Of a DNA stretch of 56,727 nucleotides, positions 40,560-49,201 are shown piece by piece (position 1 is the first letter of the stretch; each line of letters starts with the position of its first letter). The stretch lies in contig CAJBBX010000073.1 in NCBI GenBank assembly GCA_903951425.1, positions 1-56,727 on the forward strand, read 5' to 3'. Both the position numbers and the translations under genes were made by a program. This DNA comes from an uncultured Chthonomonas sp. (GTDB lineage: Bacteria > Armatimonadota > Chthonomonadetes > Chthonomonadales > CAJBBX01). The notes beneath the pieces are model-generated. The model ran no database searches, had not been told where the DNA came from, and worked only from the letters and a program-made list of their open reading frames with translations.

Positions 40560-43142
40560 ATGTCTCGTCCCGTTCGCTCGCTCATGACAAAGGTGATGCT
40601 CATGGCCATCGCGATCTGCCCCAAGCACCACGCCCTGGCGTCCGGACACCCCCACTCCGGGTCCATGACGCACGACAACGTCCTGCTGGGCATCCACTTC
40701 CTGCATGAGCGCGCCGACTGCAACACCAAGGGCGCCGGCATCCTGAATGTGGCGCCCAGCTTCTGGGACTACACGGAGAGGATGCCCGAGGACCTGATGC
40801 ACATCTCCTATGCCGACTTCTGGCACTGGTGGTATGAGTTCGAGCGCTACAAGGGCGACGAGAAGGGCATGGCGGATATGGACGCCATTGTGGACGAGTG
40901 CCTCCGCCGCGGCATGAGGGTCAAGATCGACCTCTCATGGTCCACCCCCTACACCAACAACAAGGATTGGCCCAAGGACAACGGCCTCGTTATGGGCCCC
41001 GTCGATGCCGACGACTGGATGCACCTCTGCGACCTGCTGGGCCGCCGCTACCGGGGCCGTGTGGCGCTCTGGCTACTGCAGGGCGAGGCCAACACGCGCG
41101 ACTACTGGCCCGGCATGGACATAAAGCACGTGCAGGAGATCTATCGCACGGGATACGATGTCTTCAAGCGGGCCGATCCAGGCACGTTCATCAGCATCAG
41201 CGGAGCCACCCCCGGCGTCGGAGGTATGAACGTCTACGGCGCGCTGAATAACCGCGAGCAAATGGACCGCTGGACCCTCGACAACCTGACGGCCTGCAAG
41301 GGGAAGTACGACGACATCCCCATGAACTACTTCGCCGACGTCTTTGGCGCGGACCCGTACGCGGGCCTGAAGGACTACTTCACCTCCATCCGCTCGGCGC
41401 TGGACGAACTGGGCCAACACAAAGTGGAGGTCGGATCGGGCGAAAGCTCGTTCCAATGGGCTCTTGACAGCCACCAGGTGAAGGCGCCGCCGCCTCCGTG
41501 GAAGCCCGATCCCGCACCGCATCCCCAACCGCCCCTCTCCGAGGAGGGGCAGGCGTGGCGCTTCAACCGGTCCATGGCCGAGTTCTTCGGCCTCGGCGGC
41601 TCCAAGTTCATGTTCTGGGCCTCAGAGTTCGCGCCCGGCGGCGGATGGGTATGGCGCTGGGGCCTCCGCAAGTACCAGGACTGGTGGGACATCTGGCCCG
41701 CCAAGCACAAGGTTCCCGGCACCAACATCGTCTTCGGCAGCGAGACTGAGGACGGGCGGACCGTGGACCTCCGGCCCGGCTGGACCTCGCCTCAGGCCGA
41801 CCCGTACCACCCGATCTGGGCGGTCTACCGCTTCTGGGCTCAAGCCACGCCGCCCGGAGCTGAGGCCGTGCGGCTACCCGCCCGCTTCGCCAAGGCGCCT
41901 GCCGCCGGGACACCCGGACTGCTTGCCACGTACCTCCGGTGCCGCGACGAGGCCGTGGTACTGGTGCAGTTGGACAAGCCCGGCCCTACGACGATCCTGC
42001 TGGACCTCGCCGCGTGCGGCTGGTACGCGGGAACGCCCCTCGAGGTGCGCACGCAGGGCACCTCCATCGACTACCGAACCGGCGCCGAGACGCCGGGCGC
42101 AGTCAGCCGGGTCCCGGTCGTTGCGGCTCCTTCACTGCGGCTACCGGTCAGCTCCGGAACCCCCTTCACCACCGTCCGCATCGTACGCTCACATCCTGCC
42201 ATCAACGGGACCATCGCGTTGCCGGATGGGCCGGCCGAGTGCGGCGTCGGTGAGAACGCCTCCGTCACCGCTACGGTGACGAACACGGGCACGGCGGCCT
42301 GGCTGGCCGGCTACGTGATCATCCGCATCGGCGGGCGCACGCTCTGGACGCTCCGCGACGACCTGGTCCCCGGGGCATCGACGGCGGCCCTGCTGCGCGT
42401 GCCACGCGCCGCTTGCGCCGGGCAGACAGCGCACCTGCTGCGGCTCGGCCACGCCAAGGGACGCCCGTTCGGGCCCGCGACGATCGCCGTGGTGCGTGCC
42501 GTGGAGCGCCAGGCGCCGCGGAAGCTGGTGGCTCACCGCGAGGTGGGGCGCGTCCGCGTCCAGTGGTTCGCGCCGGAAGGCGGCGCGGTCGACCAGTACG
42601 TGCTCATGCGCGCGGACGCCTTCGACGGCAAGGCCGTCGCCGTCGCCACCACCCGCGCGACGGTGTTCCTGGATACGCCGCCGCTGCGCGACCACGCCTA
42701 CTGGTACCACGTGGTGGCGCTGGACGCGCGCGGCCGGGCGAGCCGCCCCTCCAACGAGGACAACGCCAAGGCGATCTCCAGCCCCCGGCTCTGGGACGCG
42801 GAGGTGACGGCGTCGGCGCCCGCCCGGATGAGGCTCGGAGGGCAGGCCGAACTCGAGATCACGGTGCGCAACACCGGCAGCAAGGAGTGGGACACGGCGA
42901 CGCAGGCCTACCGGCTCTACCTGGCACTCACGCGGCAGTGGGACGCAGCCAAGGAGACCCGCATCGACCTGCCCGCCGGCCCTCCCATTTCGCCCGGCGG
43001 CAGCGTGACGCTCCGGCTGCCCTACGCCGCCCACCGGCCGGGCCGGTTCGAGAACCACTGGGTGCTGGCCATGGAGGTGCCGGGGCAGGCCGTCGTCCAC
43101 CTGGGCACCCCCTTGCTGGCCGAGACGGTGGTTACGGAGTAG
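40560..43142 (+). CDS. GH-A-like TIM-barrel protein with FnIII and CARDB-like domains
   Basis: An 860-residue protein. The ATG at 40560 follows GGAGG and starts a weak signal (MTKVMLMAIAICP). Residues 40-440 form a TIM-barrel-like region. WLLQGEANTRDYW (E176) looks like a strand-4 acid/base and VEVGSGESSFQW (about 298-309) like the strand-7 nucleophile segment; MFWASEFAPGGGW follows. The barrel is followed by CARDB-like domains (CGVGENASVTATVTNTG, about 560; LGGQAELEITVRNTGSKEW, about 760) around an FnIII unit (VRVQWFAPEGGAVDQYVLMR, about 670). Family and substrate are not assigned. Its last 11 bases overlap the convergent beta-helix gene. Confidence 0.72.
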   Translation: MSRPVRSLMTKVMLMAIAICPKHHALASGHPHSGSMTHDNVLLGIHFLHERADCNTKGAGILNVAPSFWDYTERMPEDLMHISYADFWHWWYEFERYKGDEKGMADMDAIVDECLRRGMRVKIDLSWSTPYTNNKDWPKDNGLVMGPVDADDWMHLCDLLGRRYRGRVALWLLQGEANTRDYWPGMDIKHVQEIYRTGYDVFKRADPGTFISISGATPGVGGMNVYGALNNREQMDRWTLDNLTACKGKYDDIPMNYFADVFGADPYAGLKDYFTSIRSALDELGQHKVEVGSGESSFQWALDSHQVKAPPPPWKPDPAPHPQPPLSEEGQAWRFNRSMAEFFGLGGSKFMFWASEFAPGGGWVWRWGLRKYQDWWDIWPAKHKVPGTNIVFGSETEDGRTVDLRPGWTSPQADPYHPIWAVYRFWAQATPPGAEAVRLPARFAKAPAAGTPGLLATYLRCRDEAVVLVQLDKPGPTTILLDLAACGWYAGTPLEVRTQGTSIDYRTGAETPGAVSRVPVVAAPSLRLPVSSGTPFTTVRIVRSHPAINGTIALPDGPAECGVGENASVTATVTNTGTAAWLAGYVIIRIGGRTLWTLRDDLVPGASTAALLRVPRAACAGQTAHLLRLGHAKGRPFGPATIAVVRAVERQAPRKLVAHREVGRVRVQWFAPEGGAVDQYVLMRADAFDGKAVAVATTRATVFLDTPPLRDHAYWYHVVALDARGRASRPSNEDNAKAISSPRLWDAEVTASAPARMRLGGQAELEITVRNTGSKEWDTATQAYRLYLALTRQWDAAKETRIDLPAGPPISPGGSVTLRLPYAAHRPGRFENHWVLAMEVPGQAVVHLGTPLLAETVVTE

Positions 43143-45231
43143 CGGCCTTGCCGGGCTTCCGGGGCCCGACGCCACGGAGGTCGATGGGCCGGAAGCCCAG
43201 TCTGAGCGCCGGCGAACCGGGCTTCAGCCTGTAGTCGCCCTTCTCCGGCGCCACGAAGAGCGGGTCGGCGACCAGCGAGTCGCGGTCCAGCCCTTTGGCC
43301 TTCCACTCGTCGAAGCTGTAGCGCATAAAGCGCACGGGCTCGCCGTCAGTCCGCCAGTAGAGGTTGCAGTTCCAGAGCGTGGCGAAGGACCACCAGTCCT
43401 TCTCGTTGAAGAGCGGGCCGTCGCGCCACACCACGATGTTCCGGGCGAAGACCTCGCCGTTGGGCGGCGGCGGCCCGTCCGGAGCGTCGCCGTAGCGCGT
43501 CAGCTGGTACCGGCGCCCATTGACGAAGATGTTATTCTGAATTACATTTCCATAACAGTTGAAGTTGCAGCCCCAGCCGCCGGAGACGGCATCCACGACC
43601 ACGTTGTCCTCGACCAGGATGCCGGAGCAGCCGTTGTCGAGGATGATCCCCTCGCCTGCGCCCCAAGCCTCGGTGGCGTGGACCCGCTGCATCAGGTTGC
43701 CTCGCAGCACAGTGCCCGGCGAGATGCCGAGGCAGTAGAGCGCCCCGTGCGTTCCCAGCGTGCCGGTGCCGAGGTCGTGGATCAGGTTGCGCTCCACGAT
43801 GTTGTCGCGTGATCGGTTCAGCGGGAAGTAGGCCCAGTTCCACCCCAGCGATACCGCCCACATGAACTGGCCTGTGATCTCGTTGTGGCAGATCCGGTTG
43901 CGCCCGCTTTGGCCCACCCAGACGGCCGGCGCGCCCAGGTAGACCCGGCACCCATCCGCCAGGCGGTTGTCGGCGATCAGCGTGCCGCAGGCCTCCGCGG
44001 CGTCGAGCTTGGGGTCGGCGGCCTCGCCCACCTTCACGCAGCCGGCGCCCACGTCGCCGATGTCGCAGCCCACGATGCTGTTGTCGCGGCATCCCCGGCC
44101 CAGGTCGATGGCCCAGCCGCCCAGATGCTGCGCCTTGCACCGTTCGAACCGGCACCGCTCGGCACCCACGGCGGTCACGGCTGAAGGGGCCCCGAGCTCG
44201 GCCTGCGTGAAGGCATATCCCTCCGCGGGCAAAGTCCAGCCGGTGTGGCTCAGCGTGATGCCCCGGAAGGTGATATCGTGGACCCGCTTGGGCCCGTTCG
44301 GTCGGCCTTCGATCCGCACCAGCTCTTCGGTCAGCGGCGCGATAACGTCCACGGCGTCCGGCGCTTCGCCCGGCATGGGGCGGTAGAGCACCGTTCGCGT
44401 GGCCGCGTCCCAGCGCCAGGCTCCGGGAGTGGCGAGGCCCTCCGGCGCGTTGTCGACGTAGTAGCCGAACGACCAGGTGAGCGGCCTCCAGCTTCCGCCG
44501 GTGAACAGCACGGTGGATGAGGCCTCGTCCACTGCCTGGATACGCAGGCGCGCCGCCATCCAGAACTGGAGGACGACCACCTCCACGTTGTCGGCGCCGG
44601 CCCAGTCGGCGCGGATGTCGCCCGGCCGGAACCGGAACGAGCGCCGGGCAGCCTCGTCGTCCGGCCGCCCACCCAGCGACGCTGCCCAGTTGGTGGTCTT
44701 GTGGTCGGCCGCCCCGGCCACGGTGAACCAGCCCTTGGCGGGCCACCGTGCGCGCTCCCGGCGCGCGCGGTTGACGAACAGCTGCCGGACGCCGCCCCTG
44801 GCCAACGCCGCCGGCACTGGAGCGCTCCAGAGCCCGTCCGCCGTGCGCCGCCACCCGGTGATCGGCACGCCGCCGCTGAGAACGGGCTCCTCGCTGCCGA
44901 AGTTGGCGTAGGTTACGGGCGAGCGCTCCGTGCCGGAGTCGTCCGGACGCAGCACAAAGGGCCGAGCCATGCGGTAGACGCCGCCGCGAAGAAGGACGGT
45001 GGTCGGGACCGCCGAGCCCTGCGCCCGGGCCTGGCGTATGGCGTCCCGGGCGCGCTCAAGCGCGGCGAATGGGCCGTCGGTCCGGGTGCGGTTGGCGGCA
45101 GGCAGTGTGCCCGACCAGCTATCGCGCCCGGCAGTTGAGACGTAGAGCGTGCGAGGAGGAGACGCGGCTCCGGCCTCCGCGAGCAGAAGCCCCGCGGCCA
45201 TCAGGGCCAGACATGACGTGAAGAGCCACAT
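43132..45231 (-). CDS. Secreted right-handed parallel beta-helix protein (GH141-like)
   Basis: A 699-residue protein. The ATG at 45231 is preferred over a GTG at 45240 because AAGGAG then sits 8 bases upstream rather than overlapping the start. Signal peptide about 1-22. RTLYVSTAGRDSWSGTLPA (about 27-45) is the DUF1565-type opening of such helices. GPFAALERARDAI and PVTYANFGSEEPVLSGG follow. The helix spans about 300-600 with coils such as ITFRGITLSHTGW, CDIGDVGAGCVKVG, NRLADGCRVYLG and NNIFVNGRR. The layout fits GH141 and related polysaccharide enzymes, one of which is an alpha-fucosidase/xylanase, which would suit the two fucosidases nearby. Assignment is tentative. Confidence 0.85.
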   Translation of the reverse strand: MWLFTSCLALMAAGLLLAEAGAASPPRTLYVSTAGRDSWSGTLPAANRTRTDGPFAALERARDAIRQARAQGSAVPTTVLLRGGVYRMARPFVLRPDDSGTERSPVTYANFGSEEPVLSGGVPITGWRRTADGLWSAPVPAALARGGVRQLFVNRARRERARWPAKGWFTVAGAADHKTTNWAASLGGRPDDEAARRSFRFRPGDIRADWAGADNVEVVVLQFWMAARLRIQAVDEASSTVLFTGGSWRPLTWSFGYYVDNAPEGLATPGAWRWDAATRTVLYRPMPGEAPDAVDVIAPLTEELVRIEGRPNGPKRVHDITFRGITLSHTGWTLPAEGYAFTQAELGAPSAVTAVGAERCRFERCKAQHLGGWAIDLGRGCRDNSIVGCDIGDVGAGCVKVGEAADPKLDAAEACGTLIADNRLADGCRVYLGAPAVWVGQSGRNRICHNEITGQFMWAVSLGWNWAYFPLNRSRDNIVERNLIHDLGTGTLGTHGALYCLGISPGTVLRGNLMQRVHATEAWGAGEGIILDNGCSGILVEDNVVVDAVSGGWGCNFNCYGNVIQNNIFVNGRRYQLTRYGDAPDGPPPPNGEVFARNIVVWRDGPLFNEKDWWSFATLWNCNLYWRTDGEPVRFMRYSFDEWKAKGLDRDSLVADPLFVAPEKGDYRLKPGSPALRLGFRPIDLRGVGPRKPGKAATP

Positions 45232-45292
45232 CGTCGGCACTCCTTCCAGACCAGGGCGCAGGCCGCGGCAACTGCGGCCCGAGGTGTGGCAG

Positions 45293-45547
45293 CTAGCAGG
45301 CGCTCATCACTTCGTACTCGTTGGGCGTATGGGCAAAGATCAATGAGACGTACTGCACCTCGGGGCCGAGGTCTTTTCGGAGACCACCCATGACGAGTTT
45401 CTGGCGCGTTATGAACTTCTTGCGCTCGAAGCCGGACCAGAGCAGATAGCCGGACACGGCGTCCAGCGCGGGATTCCAGTTGACGTGAATCTCAGCGCCG
45501 GGAAATCGGCGCGCGAGGCTGTCGCGAACTTGCTGTTCTACTTCCAT
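45293..45547 (-). CDS. Small hypothetical protein paired with a HEPN-like protein
   Basis: An 84-residue protein with no family that I recognise. It is mixed alpha/beta, with a helix (VRDSLARRFPG), strands (AEIHVNWNPA, VSGYLLWSGF) and VQYVSLIFAHTPNEYEVM near the end. No signal, membrane segment or nucleotidyltransferase GS motif is seen. Its ATG at 45547 overlaps the HEPN-like gene by 10 bases, so the two are cotranslated. The size and overlap fit an antitoxin-like or accessory partner, which is inference. Confidence 0.6.
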   Translation of the reverse strand: MEVEQQVRDSLARRFPGAEIHVNWNPALDAVSGYLLWSGFERKKFITRQKLVMGGLRKDLGPEVQYVSLIFAHTPNEYEVMSAC

Positions 45548-45984
45548 CTCGCGTCCCCGGCCGCGACGATCGCCGCGGCCAACTCAAGGAGGCGACCGGC
45601 ACTGTACTTCAGGCGGTTGCCCTTGATGCTCCGATCCAAGCCAGCCTCGTACAGGTACCGGACGAGTGTCGCTTCGGGTAGGTACCGGTGGTTTGCCCGC
45701 CATCGGGCCTCCACCTCATTGAGCATACCCGCCAGTTGATCACCGGCAGGTCGTCGGCCCGTGTGCAGCAGTCCTGCTTGCTTCGCCCAGAACAGGACAC
45801 TATGGTTGCTTGAGATGGGCTCGCCGCGCCTCAGTGCGTGGGCGCGCCGCATTGACTCAACCGCGATGCCTGCGAAGTAGTGCGCGGCGCCGTACTCGTG
45901 GGCTGCCAGCAACCTCGTGGCCAAGCTCAGTCGCTCAAAACCCGCACGATAGTATGTCTGCGCCGTGAATGGGGTATCTGCCAT
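45538..45984 (-). CDS. HEPN-like small helical protein
   Basis: A 148-residue, mostly helical protein. YYRAGFERLSLATRLLAAHE and YGAAHYFAGIAVESMRRAH (about 28-48) closely resemble the first helices of HEPN domains, whose typical consensus includes a YFAG/AVE core; SNHSVLFWAKQAGL (about 59-72) follows. The catalytic R(x4-6)H of RNase-type HEPNs is not clearly present near the C-terminus, so RNase activity is doubtful. AGGA lies before the ATG at 45984. HEPN proteins often pair with a minimal nucleotidyltransferase, but the partner here is not one. The stretch is less GC-rich than its glycosidase neighbours, so this may be a transferred module. Confidence 0.65.
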   Translation of the reverse strand: MADTPFTAQTYYRAGFERLSLATRLLAAHEYGAAHYFAGIAVESMRRAHALRRGEPISSNHSVLFWAKQAGLLHTGRRPAGDQLAGMLNEVEARWRANHRYLPEATLVRYLYEAGLDRSIKGNRLKYSAGRLLELAAAIVAAGDARWK

Positions 45985-46038
45985 ATCGAATCCTATTGTC
46001 TCAAGGATCGCGCGGTGGCGTCCCGCTGCCGGGCCGCC

Positions 46039-47352
46039 CTACCGTTCCATCCGCAACTCCACGATGGTATCGACGGCGTGTCGGTCCTTGGGCCCGAGCG
46101 TGACCACCGTGCCGTCGGCGGTCTGCGTTACGGTGGCCTGGCCGCCCGTCAGCGTCTTCACGGAGGCCACCTTGCCGGGCAGCGCGGGAAGCGTCAGGCT
46201 CTCGCCCTGCCAGGGGAAGAGGTGCAGCCAGACCCGGTCGCCCTTGCGGGTGGCGCCTCCCCAGGCTCCGTTGGGGATCGGCCCGCCGCGCGTCCCATAG
46301 AGCGTGCCGCCGTACTGCTTCATCCACGCGCCCATCTCGGCCAGATGCTCCACCTGGTCGGGCATGATCTCACCCGTGGGCATGGGCCCCACATTGAGCA
46401 GCAGGTTGCCGTCGCCGGTGACGGTGCTGACGAGGATCTTGATGCACTCGGCGGCGTCGCGCGTCCGGCCGTCGGGACGGTAGGACCAGCCGCCGCCGTC
46501 CTTGCACTCGGTCATTGTCATGCAAGATTCCCACGCCCGGTCGATGTGGTAGGCGCCGATCTGCTGCTCGGGGGTCTCGTAGTCGCCGTTCACGAAGTCG
46601 AGGAGCCCCGCCTCGGGCTGGTCCTTGGTGGGGAAGACGAACCGGGCGGCCCGGTTGTTGACCAGGATGTGCGGCTGAAGGCGGTAGATCATGCTGAACA
46701 GGTCGCGGAAGCGGTAGTCACCCCAGTTGCCGCAGACGTGGTCGAACCAGAGGATGTCCACCTTGCCGTAGTTGGTGAGCAGCTCCTCGATCTGCGCGTG
46801 GTAATAGTCGTTGTAGCGGCTGTTGTCGCCCTGCAGGTAGTCGGGATGGGTCCAGTCGCGCGTCGAGTAGTACCAGCCCAGCTTCAGGCCATGCTTGTGG
46901 GCCGCGTCGGCGATCTGGCGGCAGATGTCGCGTTTGTAGGGCGTGTTGGTGATGTTGTAGTCGGTCTGCTTGGTTGGCCAGAGGCAGAAGCCGTCGTGGT
47001 GCTTGGTGATGAAGACTACATACTTGCACCCCGCCTGCTTGGCCATCCGCATCCACTTGTCGGCGTCCAGCTTCTCCGGGTCGAACCGCTTGTAGAGCTG
47101 GTCGTACTCGCCGGCGGGCACCGTCTCATGACCGTGGTGGTCGAAGGGGTGTCCGATCCGCGCCCAGCTGATCTCCACGCCCCGCACGCTGGCCGGACCC
47201 CAATGGATGAATAGCCCCAGCTTGGCGTCGCGCCACCACTGCATCTCCCCGGCGGAGGCCGGACGGGGCGAAGCCGACCGATCGTCAGCCACGCAACAGG
47301 CCGAAGCGGCCAACAGCATCATCGCCACCGCCACCCAAACCATCTGCATCAT
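46039..47352 (-). CDS. GH29 alpha-L-fucosidase
   Basis: A 437-residue secreted protein. The first of three nearby ATGs (47352) is used, following GGGGAGGG; residues 1-22 are a signal peptide. The family core is clear: WWRDAKLGLFIHWGPASVRG (about 39-58), YVVFITKHHDGFCLWPTKQT (about 111-130), LKLGWYYSTRDW, and KVDILWFDHVCGNWG with nucleophile candidate D204. LLLNVGPMPTGEI and a small C-terminal beta domain close it. It removes terminal alpha-L-fucose with retention of configuration. The start lies 60 bases after the stop of the preceding minus-strand gene (47412-48998), so cotranscription is likely. Complements the GH95-type fucosidase at 51324. Confidence 0.95.
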   Translation of the reverse strand: MMQMVWVAVAMMLLAASACCVADDRSASPRPASAGEMQWWRDAKLGLFIHWGPASVRGVEISWARIGHPFDHHGHETVPAGEYDQLYKRFDPEKLDADKWMRMAKQAGCKYVVFITKHHDGFCLWPTKQTDYNITNTPYKRDICRQIADAAHKHGLKLGWYYSTRDWTHPDYLQGDNSRYNDYYHAQIEELLTNYGKVDILWFDHVCGNWGDYRFRDLFSMIYRLQPHILVNNRAARFVFPTKDQPEAGLLDFVNGDYETPEQQIGAYHIDRAWESCMTMTECKDGGGWSYRPDGRTRDAAECIKILVSTVTGDGNLLLNVGPMPTGEIMPDQVEHLAEMGAWMKQYGGTLYGTRGGPIPNGAWGGATRKGDRVWLHLFPWQGESLTLPALPGKVASVKTLTGGQATVTQTADGTVVTLGPKDRHAVDTIVELRMER

Positions 47353-47411
47353 CCTCACCCTCCCCGCGCCTGCACGCGCCGCCGTCCCTCGCGACTTGTC
47401 ACTTTCAGCTT

Positions 47412-48998
47412 TCAACTGACCGATATCTCCGCCCACACGATGCGCCCCGCGTCCGTGGCATGCACCTCCACGAGGTTGTGGCCCCGCTGCAGCGCCTCGG
47501 GCGGCACGCGCCATCCATGCATTGGCGCCGCCGGGCCGGGCTTGCGGGCGGCCAGTTCGCCGGAATGCTCCAGACGCGCGCCGTTGAGCCGCACCTGCCA
47601 CTCCGCCGCCTTCTGGCCGCCGGTTCCCTCGATGCCCAGCGCCGCCTCCGCGGCTTGCCCCAGCGGCTTCGGTCCCGTCTGGATGCGGATGGCCGACCAG
47701 CGTCCCGGACCCACGTCCATCGGCAGGGCGCTGCCGTGCGGCTCGCCGGGCGCCCAGGTGTCGGCGTAGGTCACCACATGCCGTCGGGGCTTGCCGGCCA
47801 GCGTGGCCAGGTCGCCACACTCGCGAAGCAGCGCCGGGTAGTTGGCCAGGTCGTCCATGGCGGTCTGCGAGTCCATGTAGTTGAAGAGGTAGATCCGGTC
47901 GGCGCCCCGGTCCAGCAGCGAGGCCGCCGCGCCGCGCACGGTCTCCAGCGAGTTGGTCTGGTTCACGCCATACCCGGGATAGGGGCGCAGCAGGATCTCC
48001 AGCCCGGCGGCAAGCGTCACCCGCGTTCCGCGCAGCAGGGTGCGCCAGGTCTCCACCGGCATGTCGGTCTCGCAGCTCGCCCAGAAGGGGGTGATGACCA
48101 GCATGTCCACCAGCCCGCGCCGGGCCCACTCGGCGGCGTCGAGGCCCAGGTTCCGCGCCGTCTCCGGCCGCGACGGCACGCGCGCGCCCAGCCGGATGCG
48201 CCGGCCCGTGCGCCGGCCCTTGGCGTCGAGCCACTTGCGGACCGTGGCGGTGAACTCGGTGAGGAGCGGCGCGTCCTCCAACTCGCGGCCCGGCCGCAGG
48301 TGGAAGCCGAAGCGCATCCAGTCCAGCTCCAGGCCGTCGAAGTCGTACCGGTAGATCAGCTCGCGCACCAGCGCCAGATGGTAGTCGCGGACCTCCTTGT
48401 GCCCGTGGTCGAAGGCCCGGTCGACCCACTCGGCGAAGCGGTAGGGCGTGCGGCGAAGCTCGGGCCGGCTGCGCCAGAACTCGCTGTGGATGTAGCTTCG
48501 CTCGTCGTCCACGCAGTGGACGTCGTTCATCCGCATGGTGATCCACGGCGCCATCCCCCGCTTGCGCGCCCGCGCGATCCAGAGCGCGTAGGGGTCGATG
48601 CCGGCCTGGTGGAGCTGCAACGCGGTGTGGATCCAATCCCGTGCGCCCTTGCGGCCGTCGGCAGGCGTGCTGGCCAGGAGCGGCTGGTCGTCGGGGCCGG
48701 CGGGGTCATACCCGCGCCAGATGGGGTCCCACACCTTGCTGTCGTAGCTCGTCCGCATGCAGTTGGGGCAGAGCATCAGCTCGCGCACCTGCGTGCCTGC
48801 GTACTGGTCGACCCAGGAGGCCACGGTCTCGGCGTCCAGCTTCTGCCCGGCCCGCGTGCCGAAGTAGTGGCTGTCGTCCTCGTTCAGGCAGAGGCCGCCG
48901 GGCGCGGGCTTCGCAGCCGCCTCGGCCTCCGGCTCGTCCATCAGCGCCACAGCCGCGGCGGCGGCCGCCGCCTTCGCAAGATCGCGTCGTGCCATCAT
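47412..48998 (-). CDS. Putative TIM-barrel glycoside hydrolase (hypothetical glycosidase/GHL type)
   Basis: A 528-residue protein. The start has GGAGGAG upstream (48998, or 48995). The N-terminus MARRDLAKAAAAAAAVAL resembles a Tat signal with an MARRD motif. The barrel region about 35-380 has GIDPYALWIARARKRGM, YRYDFDGLELDWMRFGF with an ELD that could supply catalytic carboxylates, and VDMLVITPFW. A C-terminal beta-sandwich follows (about 420-528, HNLVEVHATDAGRIVWAEI). It resembles hypothetical-glycosidase families that act on bacterial or plant polysaccharides, not assigned further. It is the first gene of a two-gene unit with the GH29 fucosidase. Confidence 0.72.
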   Translation of the reverse strand: MMARRDLAKAAAAAAAVALMDEPEAEAAAKPAPGGLCLNEDDSHYFGTRAGQKLDAETVASWVDQYAGTQVRELMLCPNCMRTSYDSKVWDPIWRGYDPAGPDDQPLLASTPADGRKGARDWIHTALQLHQAGIDPYALWIARARKRGMAPWITMRMNDVHCVDDERSYIHSEFWRSRPELRRTPYRFAEWVDRAFDHGHKEVRDYHLALVRELIYRYDFDGLELDWMRFGFHLRPGRELEDAPLLTEFTATVRKWLDAKGRRTGRRIRLGARVPSRPETARNLGLDAAEWARRGLVDMLVITPFWASCETDMPVETWRTLLRGTRVTLAAGLEILLRPYPGYGVNQTNSLETVRGAAASLLDRGADRIYLFNYMDSQTAMDDLANYPALLRECGDLATLAGKPRRHVVTYADTWAPGEPHGSALPMDVGPGRWSAIRIQTGPKPLGQAAEAALGIEGTGGQKAAEWQVRLNGARLEHSGELAARKPGPAAPMHGWRVPPEALQRGHNLVEVHATDAGRIVWAEISVS

Positions 48999-49091
48999 GG
49001 TGGGCTCCTCCGGCGGTAGGTTCGGGCTGAAGGCGGTGGTTCCCTGCTTGATGGCCCGCCGCCGCCGTCAGCAACGTCAACACCCGACGTC

Positions 49092-49118
49092 GTTGACCGT
49101 GTTGACGGGGTTGTCGAT
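49092..49118. repeat. Three-unit 9-bp tandem repeat (GTTGAC core)
   Basis: Units GTTGACCGT, GTTGACGGG and GTTGTCGAT are adjacent, in the 203-base divergent gap 48999-49201. CGTCAACAC (49075-49083) just upstream is the reverse complement of GTGTTGACG (49099-49107), so a hairpin can form. It has the same period as 26987-27013. Confidence 0.6.
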
Positions 49119-49201
49119 GGAGGCCTGGGCCTGATGCGTCATGGCCCCCGGGCCGGTACTATGGCTCTGCGCGGGTGCATTCGCCGCGCCTGGAGGATCC
49201 C

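Noticed and set aside
45293-45984. Classic MNT/HEPN toxin-antitoxin pair
   Set aside because: The small partner has no nucleotidyltransferase motif and the HEPN-like protein lacks a clear catalytic Rx4-6H, so only a HEPN-like pair is claimed.
46039-48636. Reading the GH29 frame as an 865-residue fusion
   Set aside because: Everything upstream of 47352 is an out-of-frame shadow of the neighbouring glycosidase gene, while the GH29 domain starts with its own signal peptide and ribosome site.
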